From assembly GCF_003339685.1 (NCBI RefSeq), contig NZ_QPKI01000013.1:29322-93321 (forward strand): a DNA stretch of 64,000 bases, in the 5' to 3' direction. Positions 50,435 to 62,184 of this stretch are shown here, one piece after another. Numbering within the stretch: position 1 is the stretch's first letter; each line of letters starts with the position of its first letter. This DNA comes from Halomonas sp. DQ26W. Lineage in GTDB: Bacteria; Pseudomonadota; Gammaproteobacteria; Pseudomonadales; Halomonadaceae. The position numbers were made by a program, and so were the translations under genes. The notes under the pieces were generated by a model. That model made no database searches, was not told the origin of the DNA, and saw only the letters and a program-made list of their open reading frames with translations.

Positions 50435-51508
50435 ATGGCCAAGGCAAGCGGATTGCAATTCACCTTGACCCTACCCGGGGCCGAGGACGTGGCGGTCATC
50501 GAGTTCACCCACCGCGAGCAGCTCTCCGCGCCCTTCGAGCTGACGGTACGCTTCGCCAGCCGCGATCCCGATCTGAGTGCCGAGACTATCCTCGACCGCG
50601 AGGCCACGCTGACGATCTGGCAGGATGGCGAGGCGCTGCGCCGCATTCACGGGGTGGTGAGCGAGTTCGGCTGCGGCGATAGCGGCCACCGCCGTACCTT
50701 CTACCATGTGGTGATTTGCCCCGCGCTGTGGCGCCTGTCGCTGCGCCAGAACTCGCGTATCTTCCAGAACGTCTCGCCGCTTACCGTGCTCAACACCCTG
50801 TGCGATGAGCACGGCCTGAGCGACGTGGCCTTCGCCGCCACCCGCGAACCCGAGTCCCGGGAGTACCTGACCCAGTATCGCGAGACGGATCTCGCCTTCG
50901 TCCAGCGCCTCGCCGCCGAAGAGGGGTTGTTCTATTTCCACGAGTTCTTTGAGACTGGCGGTGAGACACCAAGCGCCGCCCACCGCCTGGTCTTCGCCGA
51001 CGCGCCCCCGGTGCTGTCTCACCTGGGCGAGCGCAGCTACCACGGTCGTGCCGGCGGCACGCCGCCCCAGCGCCATGTGCGCAAGCTGCAGCAGCTCTCC
51101 CGGGTCGCCCCGGCCTCGGCCACGCTCAAGGACTACTCCTTCAAGAACCCCGCCTATTCCCAAATGCATGAGGCGCAGTTACACGCCCATATGGCCGATG
51201 GGCTTGAGGCGCACGGACAAAGAGCTGTCGTTGATAAAGGGTACGAACACTACGACTACCCCGGCCGCTACAAGGCCGACGCCTCCGGCGAGGCCTTCAC
51301 CCGCATTCGCCTGGAAGCGCTGCGCCAGAACGCCAGCACCGCCGACGCCGAGAGCGACCTTCCCGAACTCGCCCCGGGCACCCGCTTCACCCTGACCGAC
51401 CACGACCTCGACGAGCTCAACCATGACTGGCAGGTCATCCAGGTCGTCCACCACGGCACGCAGCCCCAGGCCCTGGAAGAGGACGGTATCGTTCAGGGAG
51501 ATAGCTAG
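50435..51508 (+). CDS. vgrG: type VI secretion spike VgrG, N-terminal part
   Basis: 357 residues, start after GGGAGGCGTA. It is the gp27-like half of VgrG: FTLTLPGAEDVAVIEFTHREQLSAPFELTV, FYHVVICPALWRLSLRQNSRIFQ, and YRETDLAFVQRLAAEEGLFYFHEF. A TAG at 51506-51508 ends the frame, but the codons after it stay in the same frame ([18 protein letters not shown]…) into the second half of VgrG at 51554. In relatives both halves are one protein. If the TAG is real and unsuppressed the spike would be made as two chains. Confidence 0.9.
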   Translation: MAKASGLQFTLTLPGAEDVAVIEFTHREQLSAPFELTVRFASRDPDLSAETILDREATLTIWQDGEALRRIHGVVSEFGCGDSGHRRTFYHVVICPALWRLSLRQNSRIFQNVSPLTVLNTLCDEHGLSDVAFAATREPESREYLTQYRETDLAFVQRLAAEEGLFYFHEFFETGGETPSAAHRLVFADAPPVLSHLGERSYHGRAGGTPPQRHVRKLQQLSRVAPASATLKDYSFKNPAYSQMHEAQLHAHMADGLEAHGQRAVVDKGYEHYDYPGRYKADASGEAFTRIRLEALRQNASTADAESDLPELAPGTRFTLTDHDLDELNHDWQVIQVVHHGTQPQALEEDGIVQGDS

Positions 51509-51553
51509 AACGAGGGGAGTGGTGGCCTGCAGGGGCGGGCAGGCTCGGAAGCC

Positions 51554-54500
51554 ATGACCAAGTACCACAACGAACTGGTGCTCATGCCCGCCGACCTGAC
51601 CTGGCGCCCCACGCCCAATGCCAGGCCCCGGGTCGACGGCCCGCAGGTCGCCTTCGTCGTCGGCCCCGAGGGCGAGGAGATCCACTGCGACGAGCATGGC
51701 CGGGTCAAGGTGCAGTTCCCCTGGGATCGCTATGCGGAACCCAACGAAACCGCCAGCGCCTGGATTCGTGTCAGCCAGGACTGGGCCGGCGGCGGCTACG
51801 GTAGCATCGCCATCCCGCGGATCGGGCACGAGGTGATCGTCAGCTACCTGGAGGGCGATCCGGACCAGCCGCTGATCACCGGGCGCACCTATCACGCCGT
51901 CAACACGCCACCCTATGAACTGCCGGCTCACAAGACCCGCACCGTGATCCGCACCCAGAGCCACCAGGGCGAAGGCTTCAATGAACTGCGCTTCGAGGAC
52001 GAAGCCGAGGGCGAGCAGATCTGGCTGCACGCCCAGAAGGATCTGGAGCTGCTGACGAATCACAATCGCACCGAAGAGATCGGCAACGACAGCCACCTCA
52101 CGGTGCACCGCAACCGGATCAGCGAGATCCACGCCGACGACCACCTGACCGTGCACGGTCAGCGCCACATCCAGGTCGACGGCGACGACCACCTGATCGT
52201 CGGCGCCACCCGCCACGAAAAGATCGCCCGTGCCCAGCTCACCGAAGCCGGGCAAGAGATCCACCACAAGGCCGGCAGCAAGACGGTCGTCGACGCCGGT
52301 GCCGAGATCACCCTCAAGGCCGGCGGCAACTTCATCAAGCTCGACCCCAGCGGCATTACCATCGTCGGCGCCCAGGTCAAGATCAACTCCGGCGGCAGCC
52401 CGGGTTCGGGGAGTGGGCAGGGGGCCGCGGCTGCCTTGTTGCCGGGGGCCGCGACACCGGAGGCGAGCGAGGACGTCACGCTCAAATCGGTCGGTGCCGG
52501 CCTGTTTTCTCAGCTAGGGAATCTGCTGGATCTCAATAACCTCGCCATACTCGATGGCCTGGCCAACCGCTGCGGTGCCTGTGAGCCCGCCGTGGGCAGC
52601 CCGGTCAACCCGCTTCTTGGGGCAAAGCTGCTGCCTGCCGAAACCGATTTTTCTCTGCCCGCACCGCGGCCCTTCGTCTTCAGCCGCGGTTACCTCTCCG
52701 TCAACGCCCGCATCGGCGTGCTCGGCCAGGGCTGGTCGATACCTGGCGATGGCCTCTCCCTCACCCTGCGAGATGACGCTTGCGTGATCCACGACGCCCA
52801 GGGCCGCGACATCACCTTCGGCCCTCTGGCGCCGGGACAGTCGCGCTACTCGCCCACCGAGCAGCTCTGGCTGCGGCGTGGCGGCGACCCGATTGAGGAG
52901 GGCCGGGATGACGAGAGCGTTCGCTGGCAGGCCCTGCCCGACACTCTACGCCACGACCCCCAGGCGATCGTGCTGAGCGACGCCGGTGGCCTCTATTACG
53001 TCTTCGCGCCAACCCCGGAGGCCGCGTCCACCACCTGGCACCTCAGCCAGGAGCTGGACCGCAACGGCTACGCCACCACCTATCGCTGGGAGAGCGACCT
53101 GTTGGTCCAGGTCGAGGACAGCGCCGGCCGCCACTACCGCTTCGAGTACGAGGCGTTGCTGCCTGCCAGCGAACAAGACAGCGGACAGCGCCTCAGTGGC
53201 GTTCGCCTGGTGCGTGAGGCCGACGGCAGCGCCCAGGACGACTGGCTGGTGCGCTATGCCTATGGCCCCGAAGGCGACCTGGCCAGCGTGCGCCACCGCC
53301 ATGGCGAGGTCGTGCGCGAGTTCGAATGGCAGGATCACATGCTGACGGCCCACCGCGTGTCCGGCGGCATGGAAGCTCGCTACACCTGGGATCGGTATGC
53401 GCCGGAAGGCCGTGTCATCGCCCAGGAGGAGAGCGGCGGGCTGGCGCGCAGCTACGCCTATCATCCGGACCACACCCTGGTGAGCGACAGCCTCGGTCGG
53501 GAGGAGCGCTATCACTTTAGCGGCACGGGCCCCGGCCAACGCTGGACGGCCCATACTCGTGCCGACGGCTCGGTCATCCAATACCGCTACGATCACGCCG
53601 GACAGCGTATCGCCACCGTCGACCCGCTGGGCCGCGAGACCGTGCTTGAGCGCGACGAAGCAGGGCAGGTCACCGCCCAGGTGGGCCCTGACGGCAGCCG
53701 CTGGGCCATTACCCGCGACGCCCTGGGCCAGCCCATCGCCGTGGCCGGCCCGGACAATCTTCGCTGGCAGTTCGAGCGCGATGTGCGCGGCAACCTTATT
53801 CGCGCTACCGGCCCCGAGGGCACCACCGCTTTCGCCTTCGAGAACGCAGACCTGCCGGATCGACCCACCGCCGTCACCGATGCCGGCGGCAGTACCCGCC
53901 GACTCGAGTGGAGCGCGCTTGGCCAGCTCGCCGTCGAGACCGACTGCTCCGAGCAGTGCACCCGCTACGAGTACGACAGCCGCGGTCATCTGCTTGCCGT
54001 GATCAACGCTCTGGGTGAGACCACCCGCACCACTCACGACGAGATGGGACGGCGTATCGCTACCCAACTGCCCGACGGCAGCCGCTGGAACCATCACCAC
54101 GACCTTCAGGGCAGGTTCGTCGAGCAGGAGGGCCCCCAAGGCTATCGCCAGCAGTTCCACTTCGATGCCCACGGCCGCCCCGTGCTGCGTATCGACGCCG
54201 ACGGTGGCCGTGAGCACTACGCCTACGACGAAGCCGGACGGCTCAGCGAACTCATCCTGGCCAACGGTCCCAGTTACCGCTTCGCCTACGACGAGATGGA
54301 CCGCCTCGTCAGTGAGACTGCCCCGGACGGCCGCGAGCAGCGCTACGCCTATGATGCCGCCGACCAGCTGATCGAGCGTACCGAAGTCAGCCGGCACGGC
54401 CTCGACGGGCAATCGCTCGCCATTCGTTATGACTACGACGCCAGTGGCCGCCTGACCGCTCGCCATCTGCCGGCCACCGAGCACGCCCCGGCCAGCACCG

Positions 54501-56287
54501 AGCGCTACCAATGGCGTGCCGACGGCCAGCTTGGCAGTGTCGGCAATGCCCAGGGCGAGGTGACCTTCGCCTACGACGGCGCGGGGCGTCCCATCGGCGA
54601 ACACCAGCGCCACCATTCCATTGGCGATGACGCCGCCTGGCAGTGGCAGCACCAGCAGCGGCTCACTGCCACCGGCGCGCCTCAGGCCAGCCACTACGGC
54701 GAGCTGCCGGAACTTGCCTGGCACACCTATGGCAGCGGCCACCTGCACGGCCTCAGCGCGCCCGGGCTTGGCCTCGAACTCGCCCTCGAGCCCGACGCCC
54801 TGCACCGCGAGATCCAGCGTCGCCTGAGCAGTGCCGGTCAGCCCCAGCCGCTGATCCTCGAACGCGGCTATACCGAACTCGGTCAACTGGACCGCCTCAG
54901 CCTGCGCGGCCCCGGCAGCGCCCAGAACGAGCAGCACTACCTCTACGACGCCCTCGGCCGGCTCAGCTTCCGCAGCTCCGGGCAGGGCAGTACCAGCCCG
55001 ATCATTGCCTATACCTACGACCCGGCCGGGCGGCTGATCGCCAGCCAGCACGGCGACCGAGCCCACCGCTACCCGGTGGACGCCGCCGGCAACCGGTTGA
55101 ACGCGCAGCCAGGTGAACCCGCACGCCCGAACGCCGCCAACCAGCTCAGCGAGCTCGACGGCAGACTCTATCGCTTCGATGGTGCCGGCAACCTGATCGA
55201 ACGCGAACAGCCCAATGGCGAACGCCTCAGCCTCGGCTACGACGGCGCCAACCGTCTGGTGCAGCTGACACGCACCAGCGCCGCAGGCACCACCCGCGAA
55301 GCCAGCTACCGCTACGACGCCCTGGGCCGACGCTTCGCCAAGACGGTACGCCACGAAAACGGCACTACCGCTACCACCCACTACGGCTGGGACGGCGACC
55401 GGCTCGTGCACGAAGCAACAGATCACCAGCGCACCACCGTGGTCTACGAACCCGGCAGCTTCGTGCCGATGCTGCGCATCGACCAGAACTCGCAGGGCCG
55501 CATGGTCAGCGCCTATGTCACCGACGCCTTGGGCACGCCGATGCAACTCGTCACACCCAAGGGCGAGACCCTATGGCAGGCCCAGCCCGACGACTGGGCC
55601 GCCGTCAGAAATGAGCGCGGCAACACGCCACAACCGATCCGCTTCCAAGGCCAGTGGCAGGACGAAGAGAGTGGCCTCTACTACAACCGCCACCGCTACT
55701 ACGACCCGCAGCAGGGGCGGTACATCAACCAGGATCCGATTGGGTTGGCTGGGGGGAGTAACCTTTACCAATATGCCGCAGCCCCTAATGTGGAGGTAGA
55801 CCCTCTCGGGCTCAGAGGGGTTTATGGTCTGGGGGGTGGGCCTTACAGCCAATCCAATATGGTGAGAAGGGCGGCAGCCCCTCAAGAACCAAAGAGTAAA
55901 ACTGTTGCTGCGGGGCTGGATGCAGGAGGAGAGGTATTTGGTGGGGTATTTGGAACTTCATTGTCGTCGGGGGGGCAAATTGATTCAAGCGGAAATTTAT
56001 GCTCAGTAACAACTACCTGTATGAAGTTCGGTCTTGGGGCTTATGCCGGCGCTGGATTCACAGGGGGAGCATCTATCAATGATTCCGTAGAAACAGGTGT
56101 CTCGGAGAGTTGGGGGTTCTTTCTGCAAGGCGGTACAGGGACTGCAGCGGGTGCTTCTTTAAATTTCGGTGAAGGCAGTGTTGGCGGGGCAAAAGGCTTT
56201 ATGGGGGTAGGTGGAGGTGGAGCTGCAGGGGTTCAATTCTGCCGCATGTCTACCGTATGCAGCGAGAGTTCAAATGAAAGTGAATAA
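51554..56287 (+). CDS. rhs: VgrG C-terminal part fused to Rhs effector with variable tip
   Basis: 1577 residues. Residues 1-290 are the OB-fold and beta-helix needle of VgrG ([35 protein letters not shown], then repeats such as DDHLTVHG and HLIVG). From about 338 a DUF6531-like start ([21 protein letters not shown]) and many YD repeats ([18 protein letters not shown]) build the Rhs shell. The core closes with [36 protein letters not shown] and DPLGL ending at 1420. The last about 157 residues are a glycine-rich tip ([31 protein letters not shown]) with lower G+C, presumably the toxin. It is in frame with the N-terminal VgrG piece. Confidence 0.93.
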   Translation: MTKYHNELVLMPADLTWRPTPNARPRVDGPQVAFVVGPEGEEIHCDEHGRVKVQFPWDRYAEPNETASAWIRVSQDWAGGGYGSIAIPRIGHEVIVSYLEGDPDQPLITGRTYHAVNTPPYELPAHKTRTVIRTQSHQGEGFNELRFEDEAEGEQIWLHAQKDLELLTNHNRTEEIGNDSHLTVHRNRISEIHADDHLTVHGQRHIQVDGDDHLIVGATRHEKIARAQLTEAGQEIHHKAGSKTVVDAGAEITLKAGGNFIKLDPSGITIVGAQVKINSGGSPGSGSGQGAAAALLPGAATPEASEDVTLKSVGAGLFSQLGNLLDLNNLAILDGLANRCGACEPAVGSPVNPLLGAKLLPAETDFSLPAPRPFVFSRGYLSVNARIGVLGQGWSIPGDGLSLTLRDDACVIHDAQGRDITFGPLAPGQSRYSPTEQLWLRRGGDPIEEGRDDESVRWQALPDTLRHDPQAIVLSDAGGLYYVFAPTPEAASTTWHLSQELDRNGYATTYRWESDLLVQVEDSAGRHYRFEYEALLPASEQDSGQRLSGVRLVREADGSAQDDWLVRYAYGPEGDLASVRHRHGEVVREFEWQDHMLTAHRVSGGMEARYTWDRYAPEGRVIAQEESGGLARSYAYHPDHTLVSDSLGREERYHFSGTGPGQRWTAHTRADGSVIQYRYDHAGQRIATVDPLGRETVLERDEAGQVTAQVGPDGSRWAITRDALGQPIAVAGPDNLRWQFERDVRGNLIRATGPEGTTAFAFENADLPDRPTAVTDAGGSTRRLEWSALGQLAVETDCSEQCTRYEYDSRGHLLAVINALGETTRTTHDEMGRRIATQLPDGSRWNHHHDLQGRFVEQEGPQGYRQQFHFDAHGRPVLRIDADGGREHYAYDEAGRLSELILANGPSYRFAYDEMDRLVSETAPDGREQRYAYDAADQLIERTEVSRHGLDGQSLAIRYDYDASGRLTARHLPATEHAPASTERYQWRADGQLGSVGNAQGEVTFAYDGAGRPIGEHQRHHSIGDDAAWQWQHQQRLTATGAPQASHYGELPELAWHTYGSGHLHGLSAPGLGLELALEPDALHREIQRRLSSAGQPQPLILERGYTELGQLDRLSLRGPGSAQNEQHYLYDALGRLSFRSSGQGSTSPIIAYTYDPAGRLIASQHGDRAHRYPVDAAGNRLNAQPGEPARPNAANQLSELDGRLYRFDGAGNLIEREQPNGERLSLGYDGANRLVQLTRTSAAGTTREASYRYDALGRRFAKTVRHENGTTATTHYGWDGDRLVHEATDHQRTTVVYEPGSFVPMLRIDQNSQGRMVSAYVTDALGTPMQLVTPKGETLWQAQPDDWAAVRNERGNTPQPIRFQGQWQDEESGLYYNRHRYYDPQQGRYINQDPIGLAGGSNLYQYAAAPNVEVDPLGLRGVYGLGGGPYSQSNMVRRAAAPQEPKSKTVAAGLDAGGEVFGGVFGTSLSSGGQIDSSGNLCSVTTTCMKFGLGAYAGAGFTGGASINDSVETGVSESWGFFLQGGTGTAAGASLNFGEGSVGGAKGFMGVGGGGAAGVQFCRMSTVCSESSNESE

Positions 56288-56507
56288 TAGCATAAAAAAA
56301 GAGACCATCATAACCGGCATGGCTTTTATAGCGATGATACTGGGGTTTAATCTAGCGGCGGCTGGTTTTGAGAAGTTTGGCAAGCTGGTAGTTCTAGTCA
56401 GCATTTTAACTGGGATAACCTTCATCGTCATCGGCAACATAAAATTTTGGTTTGGTAAGAAGCCGCAAGATGACGCCGACTATGAGAATGATAAAAGTGA
56501 GCTATAA
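56274..56507 (+). CDS. small membrane protein, probable immunity to the Rhs tip
   Basis: 77 residues, overlapping the rhs stop by 14 bases. Two membrane segments (about 10-29, [20 protein letters not shown]; about 38-57, [19 protein letters not shown]) and an acidic, charged end ([12 protein letters not shown]). Codon use is A+T-rich, unlike its surroundings. Position directly after the tip is that of a cognate immunity gene; two helices suggest it protects the inner membrane. No family is recognised. Confidence 0.7.
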   Translation: MKVNNSIKKETIITGMAFIAMILGFNLAAAGFEKFGKLVVLVSILTGITFIVIGNIKFWFGKKPQDDADYENDKSEL

Positions 56508-56559
56508 ACACCGTCTCATCAGGGCTCGCCAACCTCTACAGCGCCTGAGAGCCCCCCCC

Positions 56560-57102
56560 CTAGCAAGCTGATCTATGAGCGTGACCGCCAAGGCTACACC
56601 ACCACCTATACCGGGAGGCCAATCGGTGAGCAGCAACATCACTACGCCAGCCGAGAGGGCATCTAAGAAGTCGCCGCCTGTGGCAGTGGCAACACCAGCA
56701 CACCCTTTACGGACTTATAGCTCCGGTGCTGACAACACCACTACCGGCGCGCCTCAGGTCAGCCGCTACGTTGAGCTGCCCGAGCTCACCTACGAGCCGG
56801 GCAGCTTCGTGCCCATGCTGCGGATCGATGAAACTCAGAGCGAGAGTGATGGTGAATAACGCATCAGCGCTTACGTTATCGACGCCTTGGGCACGCCGAT
56901 GCAACTCGTCACACCCAGGGGTGACGCCCTCTGTCGGGCCCAGCCCGACGACTGGGCAGCGGTAACGAAAGAGCAGGGCAGTACAGTGCAACCGATCCGC
57001 TTCCAAGGTCAGTGGCACGACGAGGAATCGGGGCTTTACTACAACCGGCACCGCTGCTACGACCCGCAGCGGGGGCTTTTAATCATTAAGGAGAGAGCGT
57101 GA
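56560..57102 (+). pseudogene. decayed second rhs 3' end
   Basis: Mosaic of Rhs core pieces with stops and joins: YDRQGYTTTYT-type codons in a broken frame, GAPQVSRYVELPELTYEPGS joined to FVPMLRID, a stop at 56857, then [19 protein letters not shown] and [25 protein letters not shown], ending in LLIIKERA. The stretch 56785-57080 is a close repeat of 55440-55730 in the intact rhs gene. Such orphan ends act as donors for tip exchange. Confidence 0.85.
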
Positions 57103-57851
57103 TTTTAAGATTTTTTATTGGCTCACTGTACCTTATGGGGCAGCATCGATACGCAATATTGAAAGGCATTTCCTTGCCATCATTTATCTATCTGGCCCTT
57201 CAGGCTGTTATTTATGGTCTGTCCAATGCAGGGCCTTTATACAACGATCTCGGCTTGTTGTTGCATATCCCTTTCTCCCTTGCCGAAATGGCAATTGTGA
57301 CAATTATTTCCATAAGTGCTATGCGAACTGTGCTATTGGATGAAAGGCCAGAAGTGTTTCGATTTTCCAAGCGAGAGCTCAGGTTTTTTCTTTATTATAT
57401 AGGGTTCTTGATTGTATGGCTCATGCCAAGCATGTTTATTGGTGTGTCATCGGCCCTTGTTTTCCATAGTATTTGGTTGGTTTTTATCCCATTAATGTTT
57501 TTCCTGGTGGGTGTATTTTTTACACTAAGGTTGTCGTTGGTTTTTGTAGGCGTGGCGATTGATAAAAAAATCTCGTTGAGAGATTCCTACGGCATGACCC
57601 ATAGAGCTCAGTGGGCGCTATTCATTTCGCTTGCAATATACAGTGCTTTGTTTTTTATGTTTTATTATTTATGGGGGCTTGCTGCCGGTTTGATAGAGTC
57701 TGAAAGCTTAAATCCAATATCGTTTTTTCTGGTTTTTCCGCTGCTGGATATATTCGTATATGTTCTTATATCTATTGTTCTAGCCGTTTTGTATTCCGAG
57801 GCTTATCAGCCAGCGGTCAACGAAACAAGTGCAACACAAACATCGTTGTGA
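57099..57851 (+). CDS. polytopic membrane protein, orphan immunity candidate
   Basis: 250 residues, GTG start behind AAGGAGAGAGC. About six hydrophobic segments are spread across the protein (for example SLPSFIYLALQAVIYGLS, FFLYYIGFLIVWLMPSMFIG, WLVFIPLMFFLVGVFF, ALFISLAIYSALFFMFYYLWG). The gene is strikingly A+T-rich. I do not recognise the family. Its place after a decayed rhs end makes it a candidate immunity protein for a lost tip, or a passenger. Confidence 0.65.
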   Translation: MILRFFIGSLYLMGQHRYAILKGISLPSFIYLALQAVIYGLSNAGPLYNDLGLLLHIPFSLAEMAIVTIISISAMRTVLLDERPEVFRFSKRELRFFLYYIGFLIVWLMPSMFIGVSSALVFHSIWLVFIPLMFFLVGVFFTLRLSLVFVGVAIDKKISLRDSYGMTHRAQWALFISLAIYSALFFMFYYLWGLAAGLIESESLNPISFFLVFPLLDIFVYVLISIVLAVLYSEAYQPAVNETSATQTSL

Positions 57852-57889
57852 CTGTACAGTGTGTACAGTAACGGTATGCACCTGACACT

Positions 57890-57922
57890 AAGCCCCCGAG
57901 CCAGCGGCTGGCTCAGGGGCTT
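57890..57922. terminator. bidirectional terminator between the membrane protein and liuE
   Basis: AAGCCCC-GAGCCA, loop GCGGC, TGGCTC-GGGGCTT with one mismatched pair; convergent genes on both sides. Two TGTACAG copies lie just before it (57853-57869). Confidence 0.75.
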
Positions 57923-57940
57923 TCCGTTTCTACCCCGTGA

Positions 57941-58840
57941 TCACTTCGCCGCCAATGCCACGCCCACCTTCGAGCGATTCGGCCGGCCGACAGTTTGGGT
58001 GATCCAGGTGCCGGTGTCGGCGAGTGCCTCGAGGTCGATGCCGGTTTCGATGCCGAGGCCGTTGAGCAGGTAGACGACGTCTTCGCTGGCGACGTTGCCG
58101 GAGGCGCCCTTGGCGTAGGGGCAGCCACCGAGGCCGGCGACGGAGCTGTCCACCACGCTGATGCCTTCTTCCAGCACGGCGTAGAGGTTGGCGAGTGCCT
58201 GGCCGTAGGTGTCGTGGAAGTGGGCAGCGAGCTTGTCCATGGGGATATCACGGCTCACGGCTTCGATCATGCACTTGGCGGCGAACGGGGTGCCCACGCC
58301 GATGGTATCGCCCAGCGAGACTTCGTAGCAGCCCATGTCATAGAGCGCTTTGGAGACTTTGGCCACCTTGGCCGGGGCGATCTCGCCTTCGTAGGGGCAG
58401 CCGAGCACGCAGGAGACGTAGCCGCGCACGCGGACGTTGGCCTGTTTGGCTCGCTCCAACACTGGGATGAAGCGCTCGAGAGATTCGGCGACGGAGCAGT
58501 TGATGTTCTTCTGCGAGAAGGCCTCGCTGGCTGCACCGAATACTGCCACTTCCTCTACGCCGCATTCCAGTGCCGCTTCCAGCCCCTTGAGGTTGGGGGT
58601 GAGGGCGGCGTAGGTCACGCCTTCGCGGCGCTTGAGGCCGGTCATCACGTCGCGGTGGTCGGCCATCTGCGGCACCCACTTGGGGGAGACGAAGCTGGCG
58701 GCTTCGATATAGCCGATGCCGGCGGCGCCCAGGCGTTCGATCAGTTCCAGCTTGGTGGTCGTGTCGATCGGGTTGGGTTCGTTTTGCAGTCCGTCGCGGG
58801 GGCCAACCTCGACCAGGCGCACGGATTTGGGGAATGTCAT
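57941..58840 (-). CDS. liuE: hydroxymethylglutaryl-CoA lyase
   Basis: 299 residues. It cleaves HMG-CoA to acetoacetate and acetyl-CoA, the last step of leucine degradation. [20 protein letters not shown] is the metal-binding start of the TIM barrel, [14 protein letters not shown] follows, [14 protein letters not shown] carries metal-binding histidines, and [31 protein letters not shown] is the family signature with the active-site cysteine. It is last in the liuBCD-E gene order, separated from liuD by 305 bp of repeats. Confidence 0.96.
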   Translation of the reverse strand: MTFPKSVRLVEVGPRDGLQNEPNPIDTTTKLELIERLGAAGIGYIEAASFVSPKWVPQMADHRDVMTGLKRREGVTYAALTPNLKGLEAALECGVEEVAVFGAASEAFSQKNINCSVAESLERFIPVLERAKQANVRVRGYVSCVLGCPYEGEIAPAKVAKVSKALYDMGCYEVSLGDTIGVGTPFAAKCMIEAVSRDIPMDKLAAHFHDTYGQALANLYAVLEEGISVVDSSVAGLGGCPYAKGASGNVASEDVVYLLNGLGIETGIDLEALADTGTWITQTVGRPNRSKVGVALAAK

Positions 58841-58858
58841 GGCGGTGTCTCCAGCAGT

Positions 58859-59145
58859 GGCTGTTGATTCGGGAGGCCTGCGGCCTCCAGTCGCGATGGG
58901 GACCAGCGCTCCTACAGCTGCCTTTTCTTGCCATATCAGGCAATTGCTACCTTGTCGGAGCAGCTTTAGCTCGCGACTGGCGCCGCTAGGCGCCTTGGCG
59001 GAGGCTGCCGGCGTTGGCGCTTATCACCGACGCCGGACAACACCGCCGGGAGGCCTTCGGCCTCCAGTCGCGATGCAGAGCAGCGCTCCTACAGTTTCAT
59101 TTCTTCTGTTGCGGTTGATTCGGGAGGCCTGCGGCCTCCCTTTTT
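58859..59145. repeat. cluster of REP-like palindromes between liuD and liuE
   Basis: Three copies of a palindromic core (GGGAGGCCTGCGGCCTCC at 58871, a variant GGGAGGCCTTCGGCCTCC at 59048, and again at 59122) and GGCGCC hairpins with TAGGAGCGCTG / CGCTCCTACAG pieces. TTGATTC precedes the first and last core. The last is followed by TTTTTTT on the plus side. The same modules fill family A elements. No gene. Confidence 0.85.
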
Positions 59146-61193
<2,048 letters not shown>

Positions 61194-61197
<4 letters not shown>

Positions 61198-62045
61198 GAG
61201 CGTCGCTCCGTGTCGGCTGACGTCTTGGTTGAAGCGGCGGTGTCGTCGACCCAGGCGGGGCGGCGCTTCTCGAAGAAACTGGCGAGTCCTTCCTGACCCT
61301 CCCGGCTTACGCGCAGCTCGCTGATCACGCCACAGGTGTGCTCGCGGGTGGCCTTGCTGTCGGGCTCGCGGGCTACCTCGAAGAGCAGCGCCTTGGTGGC
61401 GCGCTGGGCCTGGGGCGAGCCGCCGAGCAGGGTATCGATCATGGCTTCGACGGCCGCGTCCAGCTCGTCAAGACCAACCACCTGGTGGCTAAGGCCGAGC
61501 GATAGGCTGGTGGCGGCATCGACCACTTCGGCGGACAGCGCGAAGCGGCGCATCTGGCGCGGCCCGATGGCACGCTGCACGTAGGGGCTGATCACCGCGG
61601 GCGACAGGCCGATCTTGACCTCGGAGAGGCAGAACTTGGCCTTGTCGGAGGCGATGACGATGTCGCAGCAGGCGGCCAGGCCCACGGCGCCGCCGAAGGC
61701 CGCACCCTGCACGCGGCAGAGGGTGGGGCAGGGCAGGGTGTCGAGGCGGTGCATCAGTTGCGAGAGCTTGCGCGAATCGGCCAGGTTGCCCTCGAAGTCG
61801 TACTCGACCATGCGCTTCATCCAGTTCAGGTCGGCGCCTGCGGAGAAGTTCTTGCCCTCGGAGCCCAGCACCACCACGCGTACGTGGCCATGGTGGGCGT
61901 CGTCGTGGAGCCTGTCGAGATGCGCATTGAGCTCGGCGATCAGGTTGTCGTCGAAGGCGTTATGCACCTCGGGACGGTTCAGCGTCAGCCGGGCGACGCC
62001 GCGTTCGTCGATCTTCAACTGGGAATAGGTGTCGTTTGATGACAT
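61194..62045 (-). CDS. liuC: methylglutaconyl-CoA hydratase (crotonase family)
   Basis: 283 residues. Crotonase motifs are VRVVVLGSEGKNFSAGADLNWMKRM (oxyanion hole) and CRVQGAAFGGAVGLAACCDIVIASDKAKFCLSEVKIGLSPAVISPYV. Position between liuB and liuD identifies it as the hydratase converting 3-methylglutaconyl-CoA to HMG-CoA. A REP copy lies upstream. Confidence 0.93.
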
Positions 62046-62154
62046 GTCAGTACCCTTGATTCGTCTCTGTAGGGGACGGTTCGGTATTCCGGCTCTGCTG
62101 CGCGACGGCGGTTGTCCTGCTTTCGATTTGATTCGATTCGCACTGGTGCCGCCG

Positions 62155-62179
62155 TCGCGAGCAAAAGCGGCTCCTACAG
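62155..62179. repeat. REP element in the liuB-liuC gap
   Basis: TCGCGAGCAAAAGCGGCTCC followed by TACAG closely matches the Pseudomonas-type REP layout, a short stem with a conserved CTCCTACA tail. It lies just downstream of liuB and may modulate transcript stability. Confidence 0.7.
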
Positions 62180-62184
62180 AAAAC

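Noticed and set aside
49783..50646. Long extension of the YefM frame
   Set aside because: The extension is antisense to vgrG and repeats; YefM starts at 50034 next to its operator.
52946..55546. 866-codon frame antisense to rhs
   Set aside because: Mirrors the YD-repeat gene; composition is that of reversed repeats, with no ribosome site or family match.
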